A DNA stretch of 64,000 nucleotides from Bradyrhizobium sp. LTSP849. Lineage in GTDB: Bacteria; Pseudomonadota; Alphaproteobacteria; Rhizobiales; Xanthobacteraceae. Below are positions 1 to 9,182 of the stretch, piece by piece. The DNA is taken from positions 62,001 through 126,000 of the forward strand of contig NZ_JYMR01000028.1 in assembly GCF_000938255.1 (NCBI RefSeq). Direction: 5' to 3'. Numbering within the stretch: position 1 is the first letter of the stretch; every line of letters begins with the position of its first letter. The translations under genes were made by a program, and so were the position numbers. The notes under the pieces were generated by a model, which saw only the letters and a list, made by a program, of their open reading frames with translations, did no database searches and was not told where the DNA came from.

Positions 1-1083
1 TTCATGGTCAAGGAAGACGGCTCGCTCGGCACGCGCAACGACATTTTTGCCAGCGGCGTCGAGCACAAGCTCGGCATGCACGCTTCCCCCACCTGCACCA
101 TGACGATGGGCGACCATGGCGGCGCGATCGGATTCCTGATCGGCGAAGAGAACCAGGGCATGCGCTGCATGTTCACGATGATGAACCAGGCCCGCCTCGG
201 CGTCGGGCTCGAAGGCGTCGGCGTCGCCGATCGCGCCTATCAGCAGGCGCTGGCCTACGCGCAAGAGCGCAAGCAGGGCCGCGCCGTCGGCAACAAGAGC
301 GACGGCTCGGATGCGATCTTCGTGCATCCCGACGTCAAGCGCATGCTGATGCGGATGCGGGCGCAGACCGCGGCCGCACGGACCATCTGCTATGCCACGG
401 CGGTCGCACTCGACGTCTCCACGCGCGCCAAGGACCCCAAGGTTCGGGCTGATGCGGCTGCGCGCGCGGCGCTGCTGACGCCGATGGCAAAGGCCTATTC
501 CACCGATGTCGGCAACGAGGTCGCCTATCTCGGCGTGCAAGTGCATGGCGGCATGGGTTTCATCGAGGAGACCGGCGCCGCGCAGCACTATCGCGATGCG
601 CGCATCACCGCGATCTACGAGGGCACCAACGGCATCCAGGCGATCGACCTCGTCACACGCAAGCTCGCGGCGAACGGCGGCGCCTCGGTGTGGACGCTGA
701 TCGACGAGCTCTCGGCAACCGTCAAGCAGGTCGAAGCCTCCAACGATCCCGCCTTCGGCACCACCGGTGCAAAGCTGCGCGAGGCGCTGGAGGCGCTGAC
801 GCGCTCCAGCAAGTGGCTGCTGGAGCGGGTTGCGTCCGCGCCGAACGAGGCACTCGCCGGCGCAACACCTTATCTCCAGCAGTTCGGCGCCACGCTCGGC
901 GGCTGCATGCTGGCATCCGAGGCGCTCGCCGCCAAGGCCGACGGCAATACGGATGCGTCGCGCTACGTCTCGCTCGCGCGCTTCTTCGCCGAGAACATCA
1001 CGGTGCAGGCGGGCGCGCTGGAGCGCACCGTGACGGAGAGCGCGGAGTCGGTAGCGGCGGCGGATGCGGTGCTGTTGGGGTAA
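1..1083 (+). CDS. Acyl-CoA dehydrogenase, C-terminal part (gene cut by window start)
   Basis: The frame is open from base 1, so the N-terminus lies outside the window and 360 residues remain. The protein is a flavin-dependent acyl-CoA dehydrogenase that introduces a C2-C3 double bond into an acyl-CoA. The loop YEGTNGIQAIDL (near base 615) holds the glutamate expected to act as catalytic base, and GVQVHGGMGFIEE upstream is the usual FAD/substrate segment. About 150 residues follow the catalytic loop. This extra C-terminal domain is typical of the large (~600 residue) subfamily that includes 3-methylmercaptopropionyl-CoA dehydrogenase (DmdC-like). Substrate cannot be fixed from this part alone. 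A palindromic intergenic repeat follows the stop. Confidence 0.9.
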   Translation, partial: FMVKEDGSLGTRNDIFASGVEHKLGMHASPTCTMTMGDHGGAIGFLIGEENQGMRCMFTMMNQARLGVGLEGVGVADRAYQQALAYAQERKQGRAVGNKSDGSDAIFVHPDVKRMLMRMRAQTAAARTICYATAVALDVSTRAKDPKVRADAAARAALLTPMAKAYSTDVGNEVAYLGVQVHGGMGFIEETGAAQHYRDARITAIYEGTNGIQAIDLVTRKLAANGGASVWTLIDELSATVKQVEASNDPAFGTTGAKLREALEALTRSSKWLLERVASAPNEALAGATPYLQQFGATLGGCMLASEALAAKADGNTDASRYVSLARFFAENITVQAGALERTVTESAESVAAADAVLLG

Positions 1084-1104
1084 GGGAGGTCTCTCCTCCT
1101 CGCT

Positions 1105-1204
1105 GTCATTCCCCGCGAAGGCGGGGAATCCAGTACGCCGCGGCTTCTCGGCGAACCACAGACGTCTCGGAGTACTGGATCGCCCGGTCAAGCCGGGCGA
1201 TGAA
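1105..1204. repeat. Composite palindromic intergenic repeat, family A copy 1
   Basis: GTCATTCCCCGC-gaag-GCGGGGAATCCAGTAC is followed by GTACTGGAT and a CGCCCGG/CCGGGCG hairpin ending in GATGA. The halves pair as nested stems (CCCCGC/GCGGGG, ATCCAGTAC/GTACTGGAT, CGCCCGG/CCGGGCG). The same architecture recurs at 37226-37343. It sits between two convergent genes and resembles the REP-like mosaics common in Bradyrhizobium. Confidence 0.8.
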
Positions 1205-1228
1205 CCGAATGCATGGGACGCGCCTGCG

Positions 1229-2470
1229 CTACGAAGCTGCGATCTTCGCCCTTCTCCCCGGCCGCCACAGCACGAGGCCGGCCGCAACGAGATCAAGCAC
1301 CACGCACATCGCGAACGCCATCGTGTAGTCGCCGGTCAGGCTGCGCACCACGCCGACGATGCCCGGACCGAACGCACTGATGATGCCGCTGATCGACGTT
1401 CCCAGGCCCATCGCGGCGGCGAATGCGGCGCTGCCGATCTCGCGCTGGATGATCAGAGGCGGAAACGTGATCATGTTGCCGATCGAGAAGCCGTAGACGG
1501 CGCAGCACAGCAGCAGCACCGTCGGGCTCTCGCTTTGCAGGAGCACGAACAGCGCCGCCGCCTGGCTCGTCATTGACGCCGCACACGCAAGCCGCGGATC
1601 GAGCCGGTCGACGAACAGGCCGAGCGAGAGCCGCCCGACCACCGCCATGGCCGCCATGACTGTGACGGCAAGACCCGCGGCGTAGCGGCCGATCATCGGC
1701 TCGAGGAACGTCACCTGATGGATGATGAATCCCATCTGCGCCAATAGCGCGATCGCGATCGGCAGCACCATGGTCCAGAACGTCGCGTTGGCGAGCAGCG
1801 CCTTGCGCGAATGAGCCGCAGGCGCGGCCGCGCCGCCGCCGGAGGCGCGGCCGGCTGAGGTCAGCGACGCATCGGCCGGCCAGCCAGTGAAGATCACCAC
1901 CACCGGCAACACCAGCACGATCATCGCCATCGTGGTCGCGAGCATGGCGGAGCGAAAGCCGATACTGTCGGACAGCACCAGCAGCACCGGAACGAGAACG
2001 ATACCGCCACAGGTCGCGCCGTTGAACGCAAGGCTGAGTGCAAGCCCGCGGCGCCGTTCGAACCAGGCGTTCAGCACGGTTGCGATCACCACCGTGCCCA
2101 TGCCGGTCCAGCCGACCGACATCAGCGCGTAGGCGAGATAGAGCTGCCACGGCGTCTGCATCAGTCCCAGCAGCACGGTCGAAGCGCCAAGCGCCGTCAG
2201 GCCGCACAGGATCAGCGCCCGCAGCCCGATGCGGGCGAGCAGATCGTCGGTGAAGATGACGAGGACGGAGGTCAGCAGAAACGAGAAGGTGCTGGCGGCG
2301 GACACCAGCGTGCCCGGCCAGCCATGGGCGCGCTGGAGCTCGGCGAGATAGACCCCCTGGCCGTAGAGGCCGAAGCCGAACATGAAAAAAGCCATCAGGA
2401 AACAGGCCAGCACCACGCGCCAGCCGCGATAATGCAGCGAGGATTCGTCAATGCCTGTTGCGGCAATCAT
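1229..2470 (-). CDS. MFS transporter
   Basis: A 413-residue polytopic membrane protein made of repeated hydrophobic segments, of the usual length for a 12-helix major facilitator. It starts MIAATGIDESSLHYRGWRVVL, and the RGW followed by a long hydrophobic helix is common in the oxalate/formate-antiporter-like and monocarboxylate-like MFS branches. The ATG at 2470 was preferred over the TTG one codon upstream. It is convergent with the acyl-CoA dehydrogenase and separated from it by a palindromic repeat. A short perfect palindrome (TGTTGC-N5-GCAACA, 2555-2571) lies upstream and may be a regulator site. Substrate is unknown; organic acids are a guess from family resemblance. Confidence 0.85.
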   Translation of the reverse strand: MIAATGIDESSLHYRGWRVVLACFLMAFFMFGFGLYGQGVYLAELQRAHGWPGTLVSAASTFSFLLTSVLVIFTDDLLARIGLRALILCGLTALGASTVLLGLMQTPWQLYLAYALMSVGWTGMGTVVIATVLNAWFERRRGLALSLAFNGATCGGIVLVPVLLVLSDSIGFRSAMLATTMAMIVLVLPVVVIFTGWPADASLTSAGRASGGGAAAPAAHSRKALLANATFWTMVLPIAIALLAQMGFIIHQVTFLEPMIGRYAAGLAVTVMAAMAVVGRLSLGLFVDRLDPRLACAASMTSQAAALFVLLQSESPTVLLLCCAVYGFSIGNMITFPPLIIQREIGSAAFAAAMGLGTSISGIISAFGPGIVGVVRSLTGDYTMAFAMCVVLDLVAAGLVLWRPGRRAKIAAS

Positions 2471-2554
2471 CAATCATGCAATCGACCAAATGGAACGAGA
2501 CGGGCCATCGTGCCGCACAACCACCGGTTTTTCAAATGAAACATTGTAGCCGAT

Positions 2555-2571
2555 TGTTGCAACGCGCAACA
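2555..2571. promoter_or_regulatory. Perfect 6-bp inverted repeat, candidate operator
   Basis: TGTTGC-AACGC-GCAACA lies about 85 bp upstream of the reverse-strand MFS start and 200 bp upstream of the forward-strand enoyl-CoA hydratase gene. The arms are perfect, and size and spacing suit a dimeric repressor. The regulator is unknown. Confidence 0.35.
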
Positions 2572-2768
2572 CCCATCAAAATGTCGCACGGCCCTCACGT
2601 CACAGTTTCCCGGACGAATGCATCCGTTGTGCCGGTGTCATGCAGCTTCTCGCGGGTATCACTGTCGAAAAGGTTGAGCCGCAGGATTGGCACGCCTGCG
2701 AGATGATGTAGGCTGAGCATCGCAGGACTCGTCAACGGCAGGCGCCGCGGCGGCCGCAGGGGGGCTTC

Positions 2769-3527
2769 ATGCCGAATGGCAACATCATCGTGACGGAGGA
2801 TCGCGCAACGCGCGTGATCACCCTGCGCCGTCCGGGCAAGAAGAACGCGATCACGCAGGACATGTATCGCGAGATGAGCCGCGCGATCGACACCGCGCAG
2901 AACAATCCCGACATCCGCTGCATGATCATCACCGGCGGCTCCGGCGTGTTCACGGCCGGCGACGATATCGACGATTTCCTGAAGGCCGACACCTCACGCC
3001 CCGAGACGCTGTCGGACGGCGCCAAATTTCTCTATTCGCTGGCGCTCAACGTCAAACCGATCATCGCGGCCGTGGACGGCGCGTCCATCGGCATGGGCAC
3101 CGTGATGCTGTTCCATTGCGACTACGTGCTCGCCTCCAACGCCGCGACCTTCTCGGCGCCCTACATCAGTCTCGGGCTGGTTCCGGTCGGCGCCGCCAGC
3201 CTGCTGATGCCACGCACCATGGGGTACCAGCGTGCCTTCGCCATGCTGGTGATGGGACGGACCTTCAGCGCCGCCGAGGCGCATGCCGCGGGCTTCGTCA
3301 ACACCGTGGTCTCGCCGGGACACACCGAGGTCGAGGCCCGCAAGGTGGCGCGCGAGATCTGCCGGCTGCCGGCCGAGGCAGTCGCGATCTCGCGCAAATT
3401 GCTGCGCGCAGCACCCGAAGAGCTCAGCCGCCGCATCGACCAGGAAGGCCATCTGTTCGGCGAGCGGCTGAAATCGGACGAGGCGGTCGCCGCGTTCAAC
3501 GCGTTCGCGAACCGGAAGAAACGGTAA
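2769..3527 (+). CDS. Enoyl-CoA hydratase/isomerase family protein
   Basis: 252 residues, the normal crotonase length. The N-terminus reads ITLRRPGKKNAITQDMYREM, the typical crotonase entry (RPxxxNA). GGSGVFTAGDDIDDF forms the first oxyanion-hole segment, and AAVDGASIGMGTVMLFHCDYVLAS the second. ISLGLVPVGAASLLMPRTMG replaces the common PExGLxPxxG segment, so the usual catalytic glutamate pair is not obvious; the protein may be an isomerase or a divergent hydratase rather than a classical hydratase. The ATG at 2769 follows a G-rich ribosome-binding stretch. It would act on CoA thioesters in fatty or aromatic acid breakdown. The next gene, in the same direction, begins 55 bp later but is functionally unrelated. 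Confidence 0.88.
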   Translation: MPNGNIIVTEDRATRVITLRRPGKKNAITQDMYREMSRAIDTAQNNPDIRCMIITGGSGVFTAGDDIDDFLKADTSRPETLSDGAKFLYSLALNVKPIIAAVDGASIGMGTVMLFHCDYVLASNAATFSAPYISLGLVPVGAASLLMPRTMGYQRAFAMLVMGRTFSAAEAHAAGFVNTVVSPGHTEVEARKVAREICRLPAEAVAISRKLLRAAPEELSRRIDQEGHLFGERLKSDEAVAAFNAFANRKKR

Positions 3528-3582
3528 GGCGTTCACGACAATGCTTCGTGAAATCTTCGCGCGGAACGACTAATATTGTTCC

Positions 3583-5241
3583 ATGCGATACGCCTCTGCA
3601 CTCATCCTCGCCACGCTCGCGCTCGCCGCCCCGCCCGCTGCCGCCCAAACCGCGGCACCTGTCGAGCTGCGCATCCTCGCGATCAACGATTTTCATGGCA
3701 ATCTCCGGCCGCCGCCGGGCGGCATCCGCATCAACGATCCCGAGGACAAGACCAAGAAGGTGATGGTCGCGGCCGGCGGCGCCGAGTACATGGCGACGCT
3801 GGTCAAGCAATTACGCGACGGGCACAAGAACACGATCTTCGTTGCCGCCGGCGACCTGATCGGCGCAAGCCCGTTCCTGTCGGCGATGTTTCACGACGAG
3901 CCATCGATCGAGTCGCTGTCGATGATGGGGCTTGCGATTACCTCGGTCGGCAACCACGAATTCGACGAAGGCAGGACCGAGCTGCTCAGGATGCAGAACG
4001 GCGGCTGCCATCCGGTCGACGGCTGCCAGGGCCCGCATCCGTTCACCGGCGCCAAATTCCACTATCTCGCCGCCTCCACCATCGAGACCGCGACCGGCAA
4101 GAGCGTGCTGCCCCCCTACGAGATCAGGGAGTTCGACGGCATTCCCATTGCCTTCATCGGGCTGACCTTGAAGGGCACCGCCGGCATCGTCTCGCCCGCC
4201 GGCATCGCCGGCCTCGAATTCCGCGACGAGGCGGAGACGGTCAATGCGCTGGTGCCACAACTGAAGGCGCGCGGGGTTGAAGCCATCGTGGTGCTGATCC
4301 ACGAAGGCGGCGAGCCCGCCGGCGACTACAACGAATGCCCGGGCATCTCGGGGCCGATCGTCGATATCGTCAAGAAATTCGACCGCGCCGTCGACGTCGT
4401 CGTCAGCGGCCACACGCATCGCGCCTATGTCTGCAATATCGACGGACGGCTGGTCACAAGCGGCGACAAATACGGCACGCTGGTCACCGCGATCGATCTC
4501 AAGCTCGATCCGGCCAGCCGCGACGTGATCAGCGCCAAGGCCGAGAACGTCATCGTCGCCAACGCCTCGCTGGCCAAGGACCCCGAGCAGACCGCGCTGA
4601 TCGACGCCTATGACAAGCTCGCCGCTCCCATCGCCAACCGACCGGCAGGCTCAGTGACGCAGACGCTGTCGCGCGTGCCGAACGAGGCCGGCGAAAGCGC
4701 GCTCGGCGACATCATCGCGGACGCGCAGCTTGCCGTCACCAAGGACGCCAAGGATGGCAGCGCTGTCATCGCCCTCACCAATCCCGGCGGCATCCGCACC
4801 GATATCATCCCGAAGGAGAACGGCACGGTGTCCTACGGCGAGCTGTTCGCGAGCCAGCCGTTCCGCAACCGCCTCGTCACCATGACGCTCACCGGCAGCC
4901 AGCTCAAGGACATGCTGGAGCAGCAATGGCTCGATCCGAAGCGGCCGCGGATCCTCCAGGTCTCGAACGGATTCAGCTACAGCTGGGACGCGTCGAAGCC
5001 ATTCGGCGAGCGCGTCATGGCCGAGAAGATGACGCTGAACGGCCAGCCGCTCGAACCGGCCACCGGCTATCGCGTTACGCTCAACGACTACCTCGCCGTC
5101 GGCGGCGACGGCTTCACGGTCGCGAAACAGGGCGCAGCGCAGCAGTATGGCGGCTACGACGCAGACGCGCTGTTTGCGTTCTTCCGGACGCACGGACCGA
5201 TCGGGCCGCTTCCACTGAGCCGCATCCTCCGCGTGAATTGA
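3583..5241 (+). CDS. Periplasmic 5'-nucleotidase / 2',3'-cyclic phosphodiesterase family (bifunctional metallophosphatase)
   Basis: 552 residues with a signal peptide (MRYASALILATLALAAPPAAAQ). Residues ~25-300 form the calcineurin-like metallophosphoesterase domain: INDFHGN, AAGDLIGASP, GNHEFDEG and GHTHRAYVC are the metal-binding motifs in the right order. The C-terminal half (~340-520) matches the 5'-nucleotidase substrate-binding domain, including ALTNPGGIRTDI and the late NDYLAVGGDGF segment. It is predicted to hydrolyse nucleotides or cyclic nucleotides in the periplasm for phosphate and nucleoside salvage. It ends 134 bp before the next gene. Confidence 0.93.
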   Translation: MRYASALILATLALAAPPAAAQTAAPVELRILAINDFHGNLRPPPGGIRINDPEDKTKKVMVAAGGAEYMATLVKQLRDGHKNTIFVAAGDLIGASPFLSAMFHDEPSIESLSMMGLAITSVGNHEFDEGRTELLRMQNGGCHPVDGCQGPHPFTGAKFHYLAASTIETATGKSVLPPYEIREFDGIPIAFIGLTLKGTAGIVSPAGIAGLEFRDEAETVNALVPQLKARGVEAIVVLIHEGGEPAGDYNECPGISGPIVDIVKKFDRAVDVVVSGHTHRAYVCNIDGRLVTSGDKYGTLVTAIDLKLDPASRDVISAKAENVIVANASLAKDPEQTALIDAYDKLAAPIANRPAGSVTQTLSRVPNEAGESALGDIIADAQLAVTKDAKDGSAVIALTNPGGIRTDIIPKENGTVSYGELFASQPFRNRLVTMTLTGSQLKDMLEQQWLDPKRPRILQVSNGFSYSWDASKPFGERVMAEKMTLNGQPLEPATGYRVTLNDYLAVGGDGFTVAKQGAAQQYGGYDADALFAFFRTHGPIGPLPLSRILRVN

Positions 5242-5375
5242 TCTGGCGCAAGCGGGCCGGAACTGGACCACCCTTTGCCATTCCCGGCCGAACGCATAGA
5301 TTGGGTTTTGCATTGCGTTTTGGCGCCGGATGCGCCAAGCGACGTCGAGAGCCCGTACCCTGTGAGGCCGACCTG

Positions 5376-6305
5376 ATGAGCACGCTTCTTCTCTCCCACA
5401 AGGCCTGCCTCGACCACGTCACGCCACCGGGACATCCAGAACGGCCGGACCGCCTGCGTGCGGTCGAGGAAGCGCTGTCGGTTGAGCGCTTCCAGTATCT
5501 GGTGCGCGACCAAGCACCGGAGGGCGATCTCGATCTCGTCACGCTCTGCCACAACGAGGATTACGTCACCGAGCTCCGCCACATCGCGCCGACCAGCGGG
5601 CAGGTCTATGTCGACGGCGACACCTCGATGTCGCCGGGCACGTGGGAAGCGGTGATGCGCGGCGTCGGCGGCGCGGTTGCGGCGACCGAAGCCGTGATGG
5701 CGGGCGAGCACCGCAACGCCTTCGTCGCGGTGCGTCCGCCGGGCCATCACGCCGAGATCGGCAAGCCGATGGGCTTCTGCTTCTTCGACAATGTCGCGAT
5801 CGCCGCGCGCCACGCGCAGCGCAAATACGGCATCAAGCGTGCGGCCATCGTCGATTTCGACGTGCATCACGGCAACGGCACGCAGGACATCTTCTGGTCG
5901 GACCCGACCGTGATGTACTGCTCGACGCATCAAATGCCGCTGTTTCCGGGCACCGGCGCGAAGGATGAGCGCGGCGATCACGACACCATCGTCAATGCGC
6001 CGCTCGCCTCCGAGGACGGCGGACCTGAATTCCGCGCTGCGTTTGAGAATTTGATCCTGCCGCGGCTGACGGAATTCAGCCCCGAGCTGCTCATCATCTC
6101 CGCGGGCTTCGACGCGCATTTCCGCGATCCTCTCGCCTCGCTCAATTTGCGCGCGGAGGACTACACCTGGGTGACGCGCAAGCTGATGGACCTTGCCGAC
6201 AAGTCTGCAGGCGGTCGCGTTGTTTCTGTGCTCGAAGGCGGCTACGACCTGCAAGGACTGAAAGAATCTGTTACGGCGCATGTCGGCGCCCTGATGGGCG
6301 CTTGA
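5376..6305 (+). CDS. Histone deacetylase-like amidohydrolase
   Basis: 309 residues of the arginase/deacetylase superfamily (class II HDAC-like). Visible motifs are PPGHPERPDRL near the N-terminus, RPPGHHAE (catalytic histidine pair), DFDVHHGNGTQ (zinc ligands Asp and His) and ISAGFDAHFRDPL (third zinc ligand). The open frame extends upstream to 4926 inside the nucleotidase gene; MSTLLLSHKACLDH at 5376 matches the family start. In bacteria these enzymes act on acetylated small molecules such as acetylpolyamines, or on acetyl-lysine. It lies 73 bp upstream of xseB, a likely shared transcript. Confidence 0.92.
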   Translation: MSTLLLSHKACLDHVTPPGHPERPDRLRAVEEALSVERFQYLVRDQAPEGDLDLVTLCHNEDYVTELRHIAPTSGQVYVDGDTSMSPGTWEAVMRGVGGAVAATEAVMAGEHRNAFVAVRPPGHHAEIGKPMGFCFFDNVAIAARHAQRKYGIKRAAIVDFDVHHGNGTQDIFWSDPTVMYCSTHQMPLFPGTGAKDERGDHDTIVNAPLASEDGGPEFRAAFENLILPRLTEFSPELLIISAGFDAHFRDPLASLNLRAEDYTWVTRKLMDLADKSAGGRVVSVLEGGYDLQGLKESVTAHVGALMGA

Positions 6306-6378
6306 CGCACCCGCCACATTAAGCCCGTAAAACTCAGCTTTTCTCCATGTGAAGCGAATCGGGCAATCGGAAACTTAT

Positions 6379-6630
6379 ATGGCCGAAAATACCCAAGTCG
6401 ACGTCTCCAGGCTCACCTTCGAACGCGCCATCGAGGAACTCGAAACGATCGTGAAGCGGCTCGAGGACGGCAAGGTGCCGCTCGAGGAATCCGTCACGAT
6501 CTACGAGCGCGGTGAGGCCCTGAAGCGCCGCTGCGAGGAACTGCTGCGGCAGGCCGAGGCGCGCGTCGACAAGATCACCACCGATGCCAGCGGCCAGGCC
6601 ACGGGCACCGCGCCGCTCGACGTACAGTAA
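6379..6630 (+). CDS. xseB: Exodeoxyribonuclease VII small subunit
   Basis: 83 residues. FERAIEELETIVKRLEDGKVPLEESVTIYERGEAL is the XseB signature helical hairpin, split here by short loops. It partners the large subunit XseA in a complex that degrades single-stranded DNA during repair and recombination. The ATG at 6379 (MAENTQVD) was chosen over the longer frame from 6349 because homologues begin at this point. A strong hairpin with a T-rich tail directly follows the stop. Confidence 0.95.
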   Translation: MAENTQVDVSRLTFERAIEELETIVKRLEDGKVPLEESVTIYERGEALKRRCEELLRQAEARVDKITTDASGQATGTAPLDVQ

Positions 6631-6656
6631 AGGCCGCTTCCGAGCGGCCTGTTTTG
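6631..6656 (+). terminator. Intrinsic terminator after xseB
   Basis: AGGCCGCT-tccg-AGCGGCCT is a perfect 8-bp stem followed by gttttg. It begins directly after the xseB stop and likely ends the deacetylase-xseB transcript. Confidence 0.8.
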
Positions 6657-7200
6657 GGCAATGGCCATCTGCAATTTTGTCATGATGGTTTGAGGCGGGT
6701 TCCGCCCACGGAAACGCGTGATCGATGATGAGGTCACGGCCCGCCTTCTGCGTGCTCCCACGTCGTGAATCTCACCGAAAACGGCCTCGTTCTCGCCAAA
6801 AAAGCTGCCGAGGAACCGGGCAAGACTGGAACCTCCGCTCCGGCGCCGCGGTTAACTAAACTGGCCCGCCGGTTGCACCTGCATACCCGGAATCGGTCCG
6901 GCGGGTTGGCTTTGGCCTAAGCTTTGGTGTAAAGCTGCGCGCAGTGTGGCTTTTTGTTAGCCTTACGTGGGCACCGATTGCCGGCGACAAGCGCTTCAAA
7001 TCGCTAATGAAATTGGTTGGGACGGACGAAGCCGATCTAAGTGACAGGGATCACAGAGACTGAACCGGAGCGCACTTAAAGCTCACCTAAGCTTGAACAA
7101 GGGGCTTTGCCCCATGCAGGTGGCTCCGACGGTTTGGGGACTCGCGCTGCGCCGATATTGTGCAAACCCATCGCGCACCGGAATGACTTTCCGGCGCTGA
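6657..7200. other. Long gene-free leader upstream of dxs
   Basis: About 545 bp with no convincing coding frame on either strand. It contains small hairpins, including GGGGC-ttt-GCCCC near 7100 and CCGGAA-N5-TTCCGG at 7178-7194, just before the dxs start. I could not match it to a known riboswitch; the TPP-type core was looked for and not seen. It probably holds the dxs promoter(s) and a long 5' leader. Confidence 0.5.
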
Positions 7201-7216
7201 CAAATTGGAAATCGCC

Positions 7217-9145
7217 GTGAACGCATACAGTAAAACGCCGCTTCTCGACACCATCCGGACGCCGGACGACCTGCGTAAGCTCAAGGTCGAGCAGGTTCGC
7301 CAGGTCGCCGACGAGCTGCGTCAGGAGACCATCGATGCCGTCTCGGTGACCGGCGGTCACTTCGGCGCGGGTCTCGGCGTGGTCGAACTCACCACAGCAA
7401 TCCATTACGTCTTCGACACGCCGCGCGACCGGCTGATCTGGGACGTCGGCCACCAGGCCTATCCGCATAAAATCCTGACTGGTCGCCGCGACCGCATCCG
7501 CACGCTGCGCACCGGTGGCGGCTTGTCCGGCTTCACCAAGCGCAGCGAGAGCGATTACGATCCGTTCGGCGCCGCGCATTCCTCGACCTCGATCTCCGCC
7601 GGCCTTGGCATGGCGGTCGCGCGCGACCTCTCCGGCGGCAAGAACAACGTTATCGCCGTGATCGGTGACGGCGCGATGTCGGCGGGCATGGCCTATGAGG
7701 CCATGAACAATGCGGGTGCGATGAATTCGCGCCTGATCGTCATCCTCAACGACAACGACATGTCGATCGCACCGCCGGTCGGCGCCATGAGCGCTTATCT
7801 GTCGCGGCTCTACTCCGGCAAGACCTATCGTACGCTGCGCGAGGCGGCCAAGCAGATCAACCAGCGCCTACCGAAAGTCCTCGCCAACCGCGCCAACCGC
7901 GTCGAGGAATATTCCCGCGGCTTCATGATGGACGGCGGCACGCTGTTCGAGGAGCTCGGCTTCTATTACGTCGGCCCGATCGACGGTCATAACCTCGACC
8001 ATCTGCTGCCCGTGCTGAAGAACGTCCGCGACATGGAGACCGGCCCGATCCTGGTCCACGTCGTGACGCAGAAGGGCAAGGGCTACGGCCCGGCGGAAGC
8101 CTCCGCCGACAAGTACCACGCCGTCGTCAAGTTCGACGTTGCGACCGGCACCCAGGCCAAGTCCAAGCCGAATGCGCCGGCCTACCAGAACGTGTTCGGC
8201 CAGAGCCTCGTCAAAGAAGCCGAGAAGGATGACAAGATCGTCGCCATCACCGCGGCGATGCCGTCCGGCACCGGCGTCGACATCTTCAACAAGGCGTTCC
8301 CAAACCGCACCTTCGACGTCGGCATCGCCGAGCAGCACGCGGTGACGTTTGCCGCGGGTCTTGCGACCGAAGGCTACAAGCCGTTCTGCGCGATCTACTC
8401 GACCTTCCTCCAGCGCGGCTACGACCAGATCGTGCATGACGTCGCGATCCAGAACCTGCCCGTGCGCTTCGCCATCGACCGCGCCGGCCTCGTCGGCGCC
8501 GACGGCGCGACGCATGCCGGCTCGTTCGACAACGCTTATCTTGGCTGTCTGCCGAACATGGTGATCATGGCCGCGGCCGACGAATCCGATCTCGTGCACA
8601 TGGTGGCGACGCAGGTTGCGATCAACGACCGCCCGAGCGCGCTGCGCTATCCGCGCGGCGAGGGCCGCGGCATCGAGATGCCCGACGTCGGCGTTCCCCT
8701 CGAGATCGGCAAGGGCCGCGTGATCCGTCAGGGCAGCAAGATCGCGCTGCTCTCGTTCGGCACGCGTCTGGCCGAATGCGAGAAGGCGGCCGACGAACTC
8801 GCCGCTCACGGCCTCTCCACCACGATTGCGGATGCGCGCTTCATGAAGCCGCTCGACACCGAGCTGGTGCTCAAGCTCGCCCGCGACCACGAGATCCTGA
8901 TCACGATCGAGGAAGGCGCGGTCGGCGGTTTCGGCTCGCATGTCACGCAGTTCCTGACCGATCAGGGCGCGCTCGACAGCGGCATGGTGCGCTTCCGTTC
9001 CATGGTGCTGCCCGACGTGTTCCAGGACCACGACACGCCGGCGGCGATGTACGGCCGCGCCGGTCTCGACGCCAAGGGCATCGTCGCCAAGGTGTTCGAG
9101 GCGCTCGGCAAGGACGTCAAGACCGAGACGGTCAAGCTCGCCTGA
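7217..9145 (+). CDS. dxs: 1-deoxy-D-xylulose-5-phosphate synthase
   Basis: 642 residues from the GTG at 7217; a TTG four codons upstream (7205) is also in frame. GGAA eight bases before the GTG is a weak ribosome-binding site. The enzyme condenses pyruvate and glyceraldehyde-3-phosphate, using thiamine diphosphate, in the first step of the MEP isoprenoid pathway. Seen: DVGHQAYPHKILTGR, the ThDP/Mg motif GDGAMSAGMAYEAMNNAG...NDNDMSI, and the transketolase pyrimidine-domain segment DVGIAEQHAVTFAAG. Full domain order and length fit the family. It is preceded by an unusually long non-coding leader and followed by the deoxyribosyltransferase gene after 37 bp. Confidence 0.97.
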   Translation: MNAYSKTPLLDTIRTPDDLRKLKVEQVRQVADELRQETIDAVSVTGGHFGAGLGVVELTTAIHYVFDTPRDRLIWDVGHQAYPHKILTGRRDRIRTLRTGGGLSGFTKRSESDYDPFGAAHSSTSISAGLGMAVARDLSGGKNNVIAVIGDGAMSAGMAYEAMNNAGAMNSRLIVILNDNDMSIAPPVGAMSAYLSRLYSGKTYRTLREAAKQINQRLPKVLANRANRVEEYSRGFMMDGGTLFEELGFYYVGPIDGHNLDHLLPVLKNVRDMETGPILVHVVTQKGKGYGPAEASADKYHAVVKFDVATGTQAKSKPNAPAYQNVFGQSLVKEAEKDDKIVAITAAMPSGTGVDIFNKAFPNRTFDVGIAEQHAVTFAAGLATEGYKPFCAIYSTFLQRGYDQIVHDVAIQNLPVRFAIDRAGLVGADGATHAGSFDNAYLGCLPNMVIMAAADESDLVHMVATQVAINDRPSALRYPRGEGRGIEMPDVGVPLEIGKGRVIRQGSKIALLSFGTRLAECEKAADELAAHGLSTTIADARFMKPLDTELVLKLARDHEILITIEEGAVGGFGSHVTQFLTDQGALDSGMVRFRSMVLPDVFQDHDTPAAMYGRAGLDAKGIVAKVFEALGKDVKTETVKLA

Positions 9146-9182
9146 CGGCGAGCTTCGACCTTCGCGAAGCAGCGCGACCTTC

